Positions 25,172 to 33,666 of a stretch of DNA of 64,000 bases are shown here, piece by piece. The translations under genes and the position numbers were made by a program. The stretch comes from Porphyromonas cangingivalis (GTDB taxonomy: Bacteria > Bacteroidota > Bacteroidia > Bacteroidales > Porphyromonadaceae). Within the stretch, counting starts at the first letter, position 1. The number at the start of each line of letters is the position of its first letter. The stretch lies in contig NZ_LR134506.1 of assembly GCF_900638305.1 (NCBI RefSeq), positions 744,001-808,000 of the forward strand. The letters are read 5' to 3'. The notes beneath the pieces were generated by a model. The model saw only the letters and a list, made by a program, of their open reading frames with translations. It searched no databases and was not told the DNA's origin.

Positions 25172-27214
25172 ATGAAGAAAGTTCTTTTACCATTCGCCGG
25201 AATGGTATGTGCAACGATGCTCTTCACAGGTTGTCAACCACAGAAGAGCCAAGAGAAAGAAAGAGTGGTCGTGCCAGGGATTGACACGACTGCCATGGAC
25301 AAGAGTGTAAACCCCAAGGCAGACTTCTACCGCTATGTGAATGGTGGATGGATGGCTGCGAATCCACTCAAGGAAGAGTACGGTAACTATGGATCGTTCC
25401 ATGTCTTGAGAGACTCGGCACAGAGCATCGCTCGCTATATCATCGAGCACTTGGATGGCTCTGTGGCAGGCTCCGACGAAGCTAAAGCAAAGACCCTCTA
25501 TACCCTCGCAATGGATGAGGACAAGCTCAACGCAGACGGTGCGACCCCTGTGAAAGCCGCATTGGAGCGTATCGATGCTATCGGTGACATGGATGGTTTG
25601 GTTAACTTCCTTGCAGAGTCTGCAAACAACGGCAACCAGTTCTTATTCTACACTTATGTGACCATAGACAACGACAACAGCAGCCGTCACATCCTTGAGC
25701 TTGCACAGCCTTCTCTAATCATGGGCGACCAAGACTACTATCAAGACGCCCCTAACTACAAGAACTTCCAAGAGGGGTATCTCACCTACATCTCCAAGCT
25801 CTTGACACTCTCTGGCGCGACCGAAGAAGATGCCATGAACATCGCCAAAAATGTCTATGCCACAGAGAAGAAACTCTCAGATATCCTCTATACCAAGATC
25901 CAACTCAGGGAACCTGAGCTCAATTGGAACAAGACTGAGAGATCTGCCTTCCTATCGGCATATAAGTTCCCATGGGAGACTTATTTCAACCAAAGAAAGG
26001 GTCTTGAGAACTTTGAGACACTAAACGTTGCCCAAAAAGACTACATCAAGAAGTTTGATACCTTCATCAACACGATCGCCCTCGAAGACTTGAAGAACTA
26101 CTTCAAGGTCATCACCCTCAACGGTGCGGCAGACTACTTGAGTGAAGACTTCAGAAAGGCATCCTTCGACTTCAGTGGCAAACTTATGAGTGGGCTACAA
26201 GAAATGCAACCTCGCTGGAAAGAAGCCGTAGAGCTTGTCGATGACACCTTCGGTGAAGTTGTGGGTAAGATCTATACTAAAGAACACTTCCCTGCAGCAG
26301 CTAAGGAGCGCATGACCACACTCGTCGAAAATCTCAAGATTGCTCTCTCTGAACGAATTGCTTCTCTCGAATGGATGTCGGATGAGACAAAGAAAAATGC
26401 ACAAGAGAAGTTGGCGGCATTCAAGGTAAAGATCGGCTATCCTGACAAGTGGGAGGGCTATGCAGAGCTCGAAGTGGATGACTCGTCTCTATATGCCTTT
26501 GTATCTAAGTATGGCAAGTATCAGACAGAAAAGAACATAGCAGATCTCAACAAGCCTGTGGATGTCAACAAGTGGTACATGAACCCTCACACCGTCAATG
26601 CATACTACAATCCTACCACAAACGAAATCTGCTTCCCTGCAGGTATTCTCCAGCCACCATTCTTCAACCTTGATGCTGATGATCCTGTCAACTATGGTGC
26701 CATCGGGGTCGTCATCGGTCATGAGATGACACACGGATTTGACGACCAAGGTCGCAAATACGACAAGAATGGTAATATGAGCAACTGGTGGACGAAAGAA
26801 GACGAAGAGAAGTTCAATGCTTCGACAGCTAAGTTGGTCGATCAGTTCAACCAAATTATCGTAGCTGACGATGTACACGCTGATGGTCATAATACTCTTG
26901 GCGAAAACATTGCTGACCAAGGTGGTCTTATCGTAGCCTTCGAAGCTATGAAAAAAGCAATGGGCGATAAGCCGCAAGAGCTCATCGATGGCATGACACC
27001 CGAACAAAGATTCTTCATCGCCTATGCAAGAGTATGGGGACAAAATATCCGTAAGGAAACCATCCTCAGACTCACCAAGGTGGATGTACATAGCCTCGGT
27101 GAATGGCGTGTCAACCAAACTCTCCGCAACATACCGGCGTTCTACGAAGCATTCGATATCCAAGAAGGAGATCCTATGTACCTCGCACCTGAGGACAGAG
27201 TATTGGTTTGGTAA
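25172..27214 (+). CDS. M13 family metallopeptidase lipoprotein (PepO/neprilysin type)
   Basis: 680 aa. The N-terminus is a lipoprotein signal with the lipobox around FTGCQ, so it is anchored in a membrane facing the periplasm or surface. Domain order: Peptidase M13 N-terminal (about 40-430) then the catalytic domain with GHEMTHGFDDQG (zinc site HExxH) and GENIADQGG (third ligand Glu), plus PAGILQPPFF and the C-terminal VNQTLRNIPAFYEAF. The family cleaves oligopeptides; PepO of Porphyromonas gingivalis is an endothelin-converting-like enzyme and a close functional comparison, though orthology is not proven here. Monocistronic with a strong terminator. Confidence 0.93.
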   Translation: MKKVLLPFAGMVCATMLFTGCQPQKSQEKERVVVPGIDTTAMDKSVNPKADFYRYVNGGWMAANPLKEEYGNYGSFHVLRDSAQSIARYIIEHLDGSVAGSDEAKAKTLYTLAMDEDKLNADGATPVKAALERIDAIGDMDGLVNFLAESANNGNQFLFYTYVTIDNDNSSRHILELAQPSLIMGDQDYYQDAPNYKNFQEGYLTYISKLLTLSGATEEDAMNIAKNVYATEKKLSDILYTKIQLREPELNWNKTERSAFLSAYKFPWETYFNQRKGLENFETLNVAQKDYIKKFDTFINTIALEDLKNYFKVITLNGAADYLSEDFRKASFDFSGKLMSGLQEMQPRWKEAVELVDDTFGEVVGKIYTKEHFPAAAKERMTTLVENLKIALSERIASLEWMSDETKKNAQEKLAAFKVKIGYPDKWEGYAELEVDDSSLYAFVSKYGKYQTEKNIADLNKPVDVNKWYMNPHTVNAYYNPTTNEICFPAGILQPPFFNLDADDPVNYGAIGVVIGHEMTHGFDDQGRKYDKNGNMSNWWTKEDEEKFNASTAKLVDQFNQIIVADDVHADGHNTLGENIADQGGLIVAFEAMKKAMGDKPQELIDGMTPEQRFFIAYARVWGQNIRKETILRLTKVDVHSLGEWRVNQTLRNIPAFYEAFDIQEGDPMYLAPEDRVLVW

Positions 27215-27232
27215 CCCAGACTCTTAAACATC

Positions 27233-27280
27233 AAAAAGCGACGGCGACCTGAGTACATACTCAAGTCGCCGTACTTTTTG
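27233..27280 (+). terminator. Intrinsic terminator after the M13 peptidase gene
   Basis: ACGGCGAC (27241-27248) pairs with GTCGCCGT (27265-27272), extended by four inner pairs; A5 precedes and T5 follows. Confidence 0.85.
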
Positions 27281-27348
27281 CGATGTCTTCATCTCCATAA
27301 AAAGTCATGCAAAAGAACAAATCTTTTCGGGCAATCGTCAGAGCTCGA

Positions 27349-27389
27349 CAAAAAATATGCCTACCCGGATGATCTATCAGGATAGGCAT
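27349..27389 (-). terminator. Intrinsic terminator after folE
   Basis: 14-bp imperfect stem with G-U pairs (27357-27370 with 27376-27389), then a U-rich run on the - strand. Confidence 0.7.
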
Positions 27390-27432
27390 AGCTATTAGCC
27401 TTTGATATAGGCTACTAAACAGTCAACATAAA

Positions 27433-28053
27433 TTACTTTGATCGGATCAAACTCATGAACTCTTCACGAGTACGCTGATCCTGGAAGACTCCTGTGAAGT
27501 CACTCGTGGTTGTGATTGAATTTTGCTTCTGTACACCTCTCATCTGCATACACATGTGCTGTGCCTCGATGACGACCATTACTCCCATAGGATTAAGTGT
27601 ATCTTGAATACAATCTTTGATCTCTGTAGTGAGACGCTCTTGCACCTGCAATCGACGAGCAAATATATCAACAACCCGAGGTAACTTGCTCAACCCCGTA
27701 ATATACTTATTGGGGATATAAGCAATGTGAGCCTTGCCAAAGAATGGTAACATATGATGCTCACACATCGAATAGAAGTCTATGTCCTTGACAATGACCA
27801 TCTGCTGATAATCCTCTCTGAACATCGCCGAACGAAGAACTGCAGCCGGATCTTGACGATACCCTTGTGTCAAGAATCTCATGGCCTTAGCCACTCTTTG
27901 AGGCGTTTTGACCAGCCCCTCACGGTTGATGTCTTCTCCGAGAATATTGATCGTAGACTTATAGTGTACGGCGAGATCGGATATGATTTTTTCTTCTTCC
28001 TCGTCTGATGTTTTTTGGGTATGATACCCTTTTGATGTGTCTAAAATTGACAT
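27433..28053 (-). CDS. folE: GTP cyclohydrolase I
   Basis: 206 aa. It converts GTP to dihydroneopterin triphosphate, the entry to tetrahydrofolate. Seen: [12 protein letters not shown] (zinc Cys and catalytic His), [24 protein letters not shown] and the MRGV segment with MCMQMRGVQ near the end. The length is normal. It is 14 bases downstream of the SPOR-domain gene and probably cotranscribed. The folB gene, acting later in the same pathway, lies about 24 kb away at 51842. Confidence 0.96.
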   Translation of the reverse strand: MSILDTSKGYHTQKTSDEEEEKIISDLAVHYKSTINILGEDINREGLVKTPQRVAKAMRFLTQGYRQDPAAVLRSAMFREDYQQMVIVKDIDFYSMCEHHMLPFFGKAHIAYIPNKYITGLSKLPRVVDIFARRLQVQERLTTEIKDCIQDTLNPMGVMVVIEAQHMCMQMRGVQKQNSITTTSDFTGVFQDQRTREEFMSLIRSK

Positions 28054-28067
28054 GCGCTATATTTTAG

Positions 28068-28574
28068 TTATAGTTGTTGGATAAACACTTGATCCCTCAC
28101 CACAATCATTTCCTTGGCATAAGAAGGAGCTGCTGACTTAAGCTGATACATAGCCGCTTGAGCCTCTTGATAAGTAAGGAAGTTGCCGACATGGAGTCGC
28201 CAAAATGGAGCCTTATACTGCACGTAGGTACTGTACTCCGGCTTGACTTCAGCGATACGACGAGCTCGCTCTTCTGCGATATTCTTACTGTTTGAGCGAT
28301 TGCCACTATACACTTGAATGCGATAGCCTTTCATCTTCGAATATCCATCTTGGGTATCCATCGCGATGAAGCTCTCGGGGCGTTTGCCTACGACTCCTCT
28401 GATGTATGAGGACTGAGTGATGGTGACTTTACCCTTGTTGGCTCCCCCCTTTGTCAAGAGGTCAAAGATACTCTGTACGGGTGCTTGTGCAGATAAGTTT
28501 ATGACATTATTTCCTACGAAAAGCACCACAAAAAATAAAATATAACGTATGGAATTTCTTACTCTCATATTCAT
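28068..28574 (-). CDS. SPOR-domain exported protein
   Basis: 168 aa. An N-terminal signal peptide or anchor (RYILFFVVLFVGNNVINLSAQA) is followed by a linker and a C-terminal SPOR domain (about 85-168) with YRIQVYSGN and FWRLHVGNFLTYQEAQ, which in other bacteria binds denuded peptidoglycan at the division site. Probably periplasmic and linked to cell-wall or division processes. First gene of a two-gene unit with folE. Start may be 28574 or the Met two codons on. Confidence 0.85.
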   Translation of the reverse strand: MNMRVRNSIRYILFFVVLFVGNNVINLSAQAPVQSIFDLLTKGGANKGKVTITQSSYIRGVVGKRPESFIAMDTQDGYSKMKGYRIQVYSGNRSNSKNIAEERARRIAEVKPEYSTYVQYKAPFWRLHVGNFLTYQEAQAAMYQLKSAAPSYAKEMIVVRDQVFIQQL

Positions 28575-28606
28575 GATCTTATGTAAAAAGTCATCTATTC
28601 GCTCCG

Positions 28607-28614
28607 CAAAGGTA
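28607..28614 (-). promoter_or_regulatory. -7 element TACCTTTG for the SPOR-folE unit
   Basis: Exact TANNTTTG on the - strand, 33 bases before the start at 28574. Confidence 0.55.
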
Positions 28615-28649
28615 CTTTATTTTTCGCACTTGGTGGGAAATTCAGCTGT

Positions 28650-29639
28650 CTAACAGCCAAGTTTACTTCTGATCTGCTGAAGGAGGGTCGAAGGTAAACG
28701 TTTGGCAGCATCCCTCAAAAAGCTCTCCATATGCCTTTTTTTCTTGTCCTCGGAGATCTCCAGGAAGGGAACAAGAATAGCGGACTCCTCTACCCCAGAG
28801 AAATCCGGATTGATAGAAGTGCCAAAATATCTCATTGTCGAAGATAGCCCCATATAGGCATTTACAAGTGGTGGAATATTGACTCCGAGAGTTCTAACTG
28901 CCTGATTCAGTCTGTGGTAATCCTCTTTGAAGTCGTTCCCTCTTACCACATCTTCCAGACATTGTATAGGTGTATCTATGGATATGGGATTCAGAGGAGT
29001 TACGAGCTCGGGAGCATTGGTAAAATGTGTCCTGAGAAAAAACAAAATGAGGTCTCGGGCTTGGACATTGTACTCTTTGTACATCGTCACTTTACCAAAG
29101 AAGTACTCATACTCGTGGTACATCATAGAGACAGCACCGAGACCATCCCAAAGATTATCAAGTGCAAAAATAGATTTAGGAGAAAGGCGTGCTTGTTGGT
29201 ACTCCAGCCTAACAAACGATCGGCCAAGCTCTATTGTCTTGGGCAAAAACTCTTGGACAAATAGTGGTGAAAGATCAAAAATTTTAGCACTGGCGATATC
29301 AGGCTTGCCGTCTATGATCCTGATATCCTCACCCAAAATATATCGATACCCCCCTATAATCTTTTTGTGCTCAGGATCCCATACAATAAGTTGTTTGTAA
29401 CCATCGACTTCCAGATCGAAGCGATCAATATCCACCGATTGCCCCGAACCACCTCCATAATATCTGAAAGCCTCCTCACGCAGTCGTCCGAGCTCTCTCA
29501 TTACGTTGGGAGCTTCGTGAGCACTGAATGTATATATTTCATTGCCGGCTCTATTTGTCTTCCGCAACAAGAGACCTGAGTGTAATTCCTTGGCTATTAT
29601 CTCTGTGGGGATGGGAGCGATTATTGGTTCCGGGGTCAT
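28650..29639 (-). CDS. GNAT-type acyl-ACP N-acyltransferase, GlsB-like
   Basis: 329 aa. It resembles the Acetyltransf_5/OlsB-like family; in Bacteroides, GlsB attaches a 3-hydroxy fatty acid to glycine in glycine-lipid synthesis. Visible segments: LRKTNRAGNEIYTF, LRREEAFR-like LREEAFRYYGGGSG, DPEHKKIIGGYRYI, ELGRSFV and MYHEYEYFFGKV. The start at 29639 (MTPEPIIAP) is chosen because it lies 10 bases after the glsA-like stop; a longer frame to 29807 would overlap that gene by 158 bases. Third gene of ribF-glsA-glsB. In Porphyromonas related enzymes make immunomodulatory serine-glycine lipids (known of the genus, inferred here). Confidence 0.82.
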   Translation of the reverse strand: MTPEPIIAPIPTEIIAKELHSGLLLRKTNRAGNEIYTFSAHEAPNVMRELGRLREEAFRYYGGGSGQSVDIDRFDLEVDGYKQLIVWDPEHKKIIGGYRYILGEDIRIIDGKPDIASAKIFDLSPLFVQEFLPKTIELGRSFVRLEYQQARLSPKSIFALDNLWDGLGAVSMMYHEYEYFFGKVTMYKEYNVQARDLILFFLRTHFTNAPELVTPLNPISIDTPIQCLEDVVRGNDFKEDYHRLNQAVRTLGVNIPPLVNAYMGLSSTMRYFGTSINPDFSGVEESAILVPFLEISEDKKKRHMESFLRDAAKRLPSTLLQQIRSKLGC

Positions 29640-29649
29640 AGTATTGATA

Positions 29650-30471
29650 TTATCGGAATTGAGGCTGTACGGGTATAGTATAGATGTAGTCCTTGAGAGA
29701 CTGAGCCCAAGAGTTGTCATCTTGGACATTCTTGTCAAGATCTCCCAATCGGATTGGCTTACCGATGTAGATATTGTAATCTGTCCCTTTGGCTCTGAAG
29801 AGTTCATCAGGGAGCAAAATCAGTTCATAGTTAAACTTCATTCCCAAGCGAACACGCCTTCGTGCCCACTTGTAAAAGTTTGGACTGTTCTGACTGTCAA
29901 AAAAGATTGGCACGATATCTCTATCATACTTGCGTGCCATCTTGATAAAAGAGTGAGACCAACGAAGGTCTCTGATATCTCCAGTCTCTTCCTCTCTCGA
30001 ACAAAGTCCGGCCGGGAAAGTGACGATTTGTCGATCAGAGGACAGTGCTTCCTCGATCTTTTGAAGGTGTGATCGACTCTGTCGACCATATTTATTGACC
30101 GGTAGGAACACGTCTCCAAACTGCGTTATACTCATCAAGAGATCATTCACAAGAAAGTTGATCTTACCTCCGTAAAACTTACCCAGCACCGAGGTGAGAA
30201 TAACCCCATCAGCTCCTCCAAGAGGGTGATTGGATATGAAAATATACCGTCCACTCTGAGGTAAAAGCTCGCCATTGTGTACACTGACAGAGAATCGCAA
30301 AGCCTCCATGACTTTGTCCGCAAAAGCCACTCCATCGACATGGTTCTGAAGGGCGAGTATGTCATTGATTTCATCTTGATGAATGAGCTTTTCAATGAGC
30401 CTTACTACCCATTTTGGTAAGTAGCCGTTGTACTTCTGTCGGATGATCTTTGCTATCTCGATCCTTTTCAT
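29650..30471 (-). CDS. PlsC-like acyltransferase, GlsA-like
   Basis: 273 aa. Contains the acyltransferase block FISNHPLGGADGVIL, the His-to-Asp spacing of the hemolysin/GlsA branch of the PlsC superfamily, and later VTFPAGLCSRE, a common second block in that branch. In glycine-lipid synthesis GlsA adds the second, O-linked fatty acid to the N-acylated product of GlsB; the pair lies side by side here as in Bacteroides. The start overlaps the ribF stop by 4 bases, showing coupling. Membrane-associated by family habit; no clear signal peptide. Confidence 0.82.
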   Translation of the reverse strand: MKRIEIAKIIRQKYNGYLPKWVVRLIEKLIHQDEINDILALQNHVDGVAFADKVMEALRFSVSVHNGELLPQSGRYIFISNHPLGGADGVILTSVLGKFYGGKINFLVNDLLMSITQFGDVFLPVNKYGRQSRSHLQKIEEALSSDRQIVTFPAGLCSREEETGDIRDLRWSHSFIKMARKYDRDIVPIFFDSQNSPNFYKWARRRVRLGMKFNYELILLPDELFRAKGTDYNIYIGKPIRLGDLDKNVQDDNSWAQSLKDYIYTIPVQPQFR

Positions 30472-31460
30472 CTTCTGTAGTCCTCTAAGAGTACCCCCTT
30501 GAGAGTCAGCATCGACAGGTCATGCGCCTTGAAGTATGCACGTGTATCGGCTTCGTCTTTTTTCAACTGCTCGGCAAGCTCTTGGATCGAATCAAACTTC
30601 TTGTCTTCGCGCAAAAAGTGTCTGAAGCCTATCTCAATCTCTCTGTCATAAAGATCTCCCGAGTAATCGAGTATATAAGCTTCCAGACCAAGTCTATGAG
30701 ACTCGTCGATGGTGGGACGACCACCGTAATAAGCCATTGCCGGGAGAATTTCATCCCCCACCCTTACCTCTGCGATGTAGATACCGATCTCCGGAAGGTA
30801 AATATCAGGGTCAACGGGCTGAATGTTTGCCGTCGGATAATCGATGGTACGCCCGATCTTCTGCCCATGCTTTACTCGGCCTTTGAAGCCATACGGACGA
30901 CCGAGTAATGTCTGTACTTTGTCAAACTCACATGAAGCCACAAGCCTTCTGATCACGGACGAGCTCACAGTCACGCCATCGATGATCATAGGAGTGATTC
31001 GCCTCAAAGAGATCCCCCACGACTTGATGTAGGCGTCATAATCATCAAGACTCATGTCGCTCCTACGGCCAAACCGATTATCATACCCCATGACGAGATC
31101 TGTGAGCCCTCCACGCTCCATCAAAGGTGAGATAAAAGCATGCGGCTCTATGGCAGAAATTTCTTTGGTGAAGTGTATCACTATAAGGTGATCCACCCCC
31201 ATCTCCGCTATCAGGTTGATCTTATTCGCAAGTGAGCTCAACACCACAGGAGGAGTCGCTTCTGGAAAAAGTACCTTGGCAGGATGCTCATCGAACGTGA
31301 TCACGAGGGATTCTCCCTTTATCTCTTTTGATCGCTGTATGAGCTCTGAAAGAAGTTTCTGATGCCCCCGATGCACACCATCAAAAAAACCGATGGTTGC
31401 AGCAATAGGAGTACCATCATGATACGATATAAATTCGTCTATTTGGCTATAAATCTTCAT
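30468..31460 (-). CDS. ribF: Bifunctional riboflavin kinase/FAD synthetase
   Basis: 330 aa. It makes FMN from riboflavin and then FAD. The N-terminal adenylyltransferase domain has TIGFFDGVHRGHQKLL (about 22-37) and the MGYDNRFG and SSSVIRR motifs; the C-terminal flavokinase domain (about 185-310) has GRPYGFKGRVKHGQKIGRT and YPTANI. First gene of a unit with glsA and glsB; the glsA start overlaps its stop by 4 bases. The unusual pairing of flavin and lipid genes may be only transcriptional. Confidence 0.95.
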   Translation of the reverse strand: MKIYSQIDEFISYHDGTPIAATIGFFDGVHRGHQKLLSELIQRSKEIKGESLVITFDEHPAKVLFPEATPPVVLSSLANKINLIAEMGVDHLIVIHFTKEISAIEPHAFISPLMERGGLTDLVMGYDNRFGRRSDMSLDDYDAYIKSWGISLRRITPMIIDGVTVSSSVIRRLVASCEFDKVQTLLGRPYGFKGRVKHGQKIGRTIDYPTANIQPVDPDIYLPEIGIYIAEVRVGDEILPAMAYYGGRPTIDESHRLGLEAYILDYSGDLYDREIEIGFRHFLREDKKFDSIQELAEQLKKDEADTRAYFKAHDLSMLTLKGVLLEDYRR

Positions 31461-31483
31461 TCTTCGTTATAATACTTATCTAT

Positions 31484-32788
31484 TTATCTTCTGATCCACT
31501 GTTGAGGATTGAGTTTTGTCCTCTCTTTCCATATCTGAAAATGTAACAATGTCGCACCTCCCATCTCAGGGTCTGCAAAAACCTTACCGAGAGCTTGCCC
31601 GGCTGTTACCTTGTCACCACTTTTGACATACACACTCGTGATATTGCTGTAAACGGTGAGATAGTTACCGTGACGAATGATTATGGAATTGTTGTATCCT
31701 TCGACCACAAAAATCCTCGTGACCACTCCTTCGAAGACAGCACGAGCCTCTGCTCCGGCTTGTCCTTGAATATCTATTCCGTTATTGTTGACTCTGACAT
31801 AAGAGAGACTTTCGTGAGCATGTTCACCGAACGAGCTCACAATCGAATATCTCCCTGTGATCGGTACCGGTAGATGCCCCTTGTTATTTTGGAAGTTCCC
31901 AGACAACTTGACCTCATCACTATTCATCTGATACTGTACAGGAGCCTTCTGGCGTTTGGCGGTAGCCGTCTTTGTCTTCGAGGCGGTTGTCGTTGTCTCT
32001 TTGGACTTCTTTGCCTTTGCAGCTCGCTCGGCCCTTTCTGCAGCTGCAGCAACCTCCTTCGCGATCTGTTGCTCAATCTCTCTATTCAGAGCCTCGGCCT
32101 GCTTCCTCTTTTTATTCAGCTGAGCCTTGAGCTCCTTTTGTTGTTTGTTCAGCTTATTTATCTCTTGTCGACTCTCCTCGGTACTTTTTTGGAGATTTGC
32201 CCTCTCGCTTTCACGCTCATTAAGCAATGCGGTCTTCTCCTGAGCCTGTTTTTGGATCTCCTCCTGCTTACCCTTCACCCGAGCATGGATGCCTCTCAAT
32301 CTCACAGCTTCCTGCTTCTGCCAAGTCGCATAGTCCTTCAGATACCTCACTCGTCTCAATCCATGAGCAAAATCCTTTGCCGACAAGATAAAAAGCAACT
32401 GCTCCTCAGCATTATCTCTACTCTGCATTGCTTGCAGAGACTTGACATAAGCCGATTGCTTCACACTGAACTCCCCCAAGAGACTGTCGAGTTCCAACTG
32501 CATACGCCCCGTCTCTCGAGTCGCCTCCTCTATCTCAGCGGTCAGAGTCTCGATGACCTCCTTACGCGCCTTGATTTGCTGATTAAGGAGGTTGAGTTTC
32601 TTCAGACTGACACTCTTGGATTTATCGGTATCCTTTATGAGTGCTGAGATCTTGTTTATCTCCTCGTTGAGTGTTTTTCGTTTACTCTCCAACTGACGCA
32701 CCTTCCTTGACTTCTGAGCACATAGATCTGCTTCAGAAAAGGGAACGAGAAGTGCGATAGCAAACAGAATGAATAAGAGACGTTTCAT
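31484..32788 (-). CDS. EnvC-like murein hydrolase activator (degenerate M23)
   Basis: 434 aa. A signal peptide (MKRLLFILFAIALLVPFSEA) is followed by long coiled coils (about 25-250) and a C-terminal LytM/M23 domain (about 325-430). The zinc/catalytic pattern is altered: where active enzymes have HxxxD the protein has NNGID (His replaced by Asn), and the HxH motif is LLHF (first His replaced by Leu). EnvC-type proteins activate amidases at the septum without cutting themselves, so an activator role is more likely than hydrolase. Its start shares a base with the stop of the DUF4292 gene. Confidence 0.87.
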   Translation of the reverse strand: MKRLLFILFAIALLVPFSEADLCAQKSRKVRQLESKRKTLNEEINKISALIKDTDKSKSVSLKKLNLLNQQIKARKEVIETLTAEIEEATRETGRMQLELDSLLGEFSVKQSAYVKSLQAMQSRDNAEEQLLFILSAKDFAHGLRRVRYLKDYATWQKQEAVRLRGIHARVKGKQEEIQKQAQEKTALLNERESERANLQKSTEESRQEINKLNKQQKELKAQLNKKRKQAEALNREIEQQIAKEVAAAAERAERAAKAKKSKETTTTASKTKTATAKRQKAPVQYQMNSDEVKLSGNFQNNKGHLPVPITGRYSIVSSFGEHAHESLSYVRVNNNGIDIQGQAGAEARAVFEGVVTRIFVVEGYNNSIIIRHGNYLTVYSNITSVYVKSGDKVTAGQALGKVFADPEMGGATLLHFQIWKERTKLNPQQWIRR

Positions 32789-33666
32789 TATTTATCCAAA
32801 TCGATTATAAGGTCTTTCAGTTGATCCACCGTCATTCTCTTATATCCATCAGGTATCGAGGTATCGACACGTTGACTGAAGCGAGTAGAGATATTGTCCA
32901 GCTGGATCTGTACCTTCGCTTGCTTCCGCACGTCGGTGGGAATCACGGTCAAGATCATAGACTTGGGATAGGGACGTATCTGAGGCGAGATCAGCACAAA
33001 GTCAGAATATTCGATGTTGATCATCTCTCCACTCGGCAAAGTTACAAAGCTACGGATAAGATTGAGCCCATTATCAAAGTCATGTATGATCCGATGCTTT
33101 TTATCTTCAAATCTATATAACCCCTCATGAGAACCAATAGAAAAGTCCATCCCCTTGAGGGCACTACCACCAACAAGTTTGTTTGAAAATGGTCTATGAT
33201 GTGCCATTGCTGTCAGTATGCGAGGATCGATGTTATAGGCCTTGAGTTCTCGAGAGAGAGTCTCAGAAAGATTATCCAAAGCCAACCCTCTCTTTCCCAT
33301 ACGGTCTATGACGGTCAGATTGTTTTGAGTCACGGTAAGTTTACCGGCCTCCATAAGTCCAAACACCCGAAGAGAAAGCACAAACTCCTCATCCCTCTTG
33401 AGGGACCATCGTGCACCGACTCCGACCTCCTTGCCATCAAAAAGAGCCGAGATATAACCTTTGGCATCAATGACTTGTGGCTCCTCCTTCTGATTGTATG
33501 TGCGCAAAAAATCTCCCTTCGAAAGAGCCTCAGCACCGACAGTCCTAATCACAGTTGTGGCACGCCTCGATGTACCACACCCTGTCATAAAAAAAAGAAT
33601 CAGCAAGAACAATGCCTTACTTCCTCCACCGGCCACAAGGCTACGATATGATATATTACTGAGCAT
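32788..33666 (-). CDS. DUF4292 lipoprotein
   Basis: About 292 aa. A lipoprotein signal ends at MTGCGTSRR, so it is a lipid-anchored envelope protein. The body resembles DUF4292, a Bacteroidota family with a LolA/LolB-like look (beta-rich, lipid-handling suspected but unproven). It ends with KRMTVDQLKDLIIDLDK. Start at 33666 is preferred as it gives a compact signal; an alternative at 33696 would overlap the upstream TPR gene by 41 bases rather than 11. Always found in this group between a TPR protein and an M23/EnvC-like protein, suggesting a shared envelope task. Confidence 0.8.
   Translation of the reverse strand: MLSNISYRSLVAGGGSKALFLLILFFMTGCGTSRRATTVIRTVGAEALSKGDFLRTYNQKEEPQVIDAKGYISALFDGKEVGVGARWSLKRDEEFVLSLRVFGLMEAGKLTVTQNNLTVIDRMGKRGLALDNLSETLSRELKAYNIDPRILTAMAHHRPFSNKLVGGSALKGMDFSIGSHEGLYRFEDKKHRIIHDFDNGLNLIRSFVTLPSGEMINIEYSDFVLISPQIRPYPKSMILTVIPTDVRKQAKVQIQLDNISTRFSQRVDTSIPDGYKRMTVDQLKDLIIDLDK

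Noticed and set aside
29640-29807. N-terminal extension of the GlsB-like protein to 29807
   Set aside because: It would overlap the conserved GlsA-like gene by 158 bases; the Met at 29639 is 10 bases after that gene's stop.
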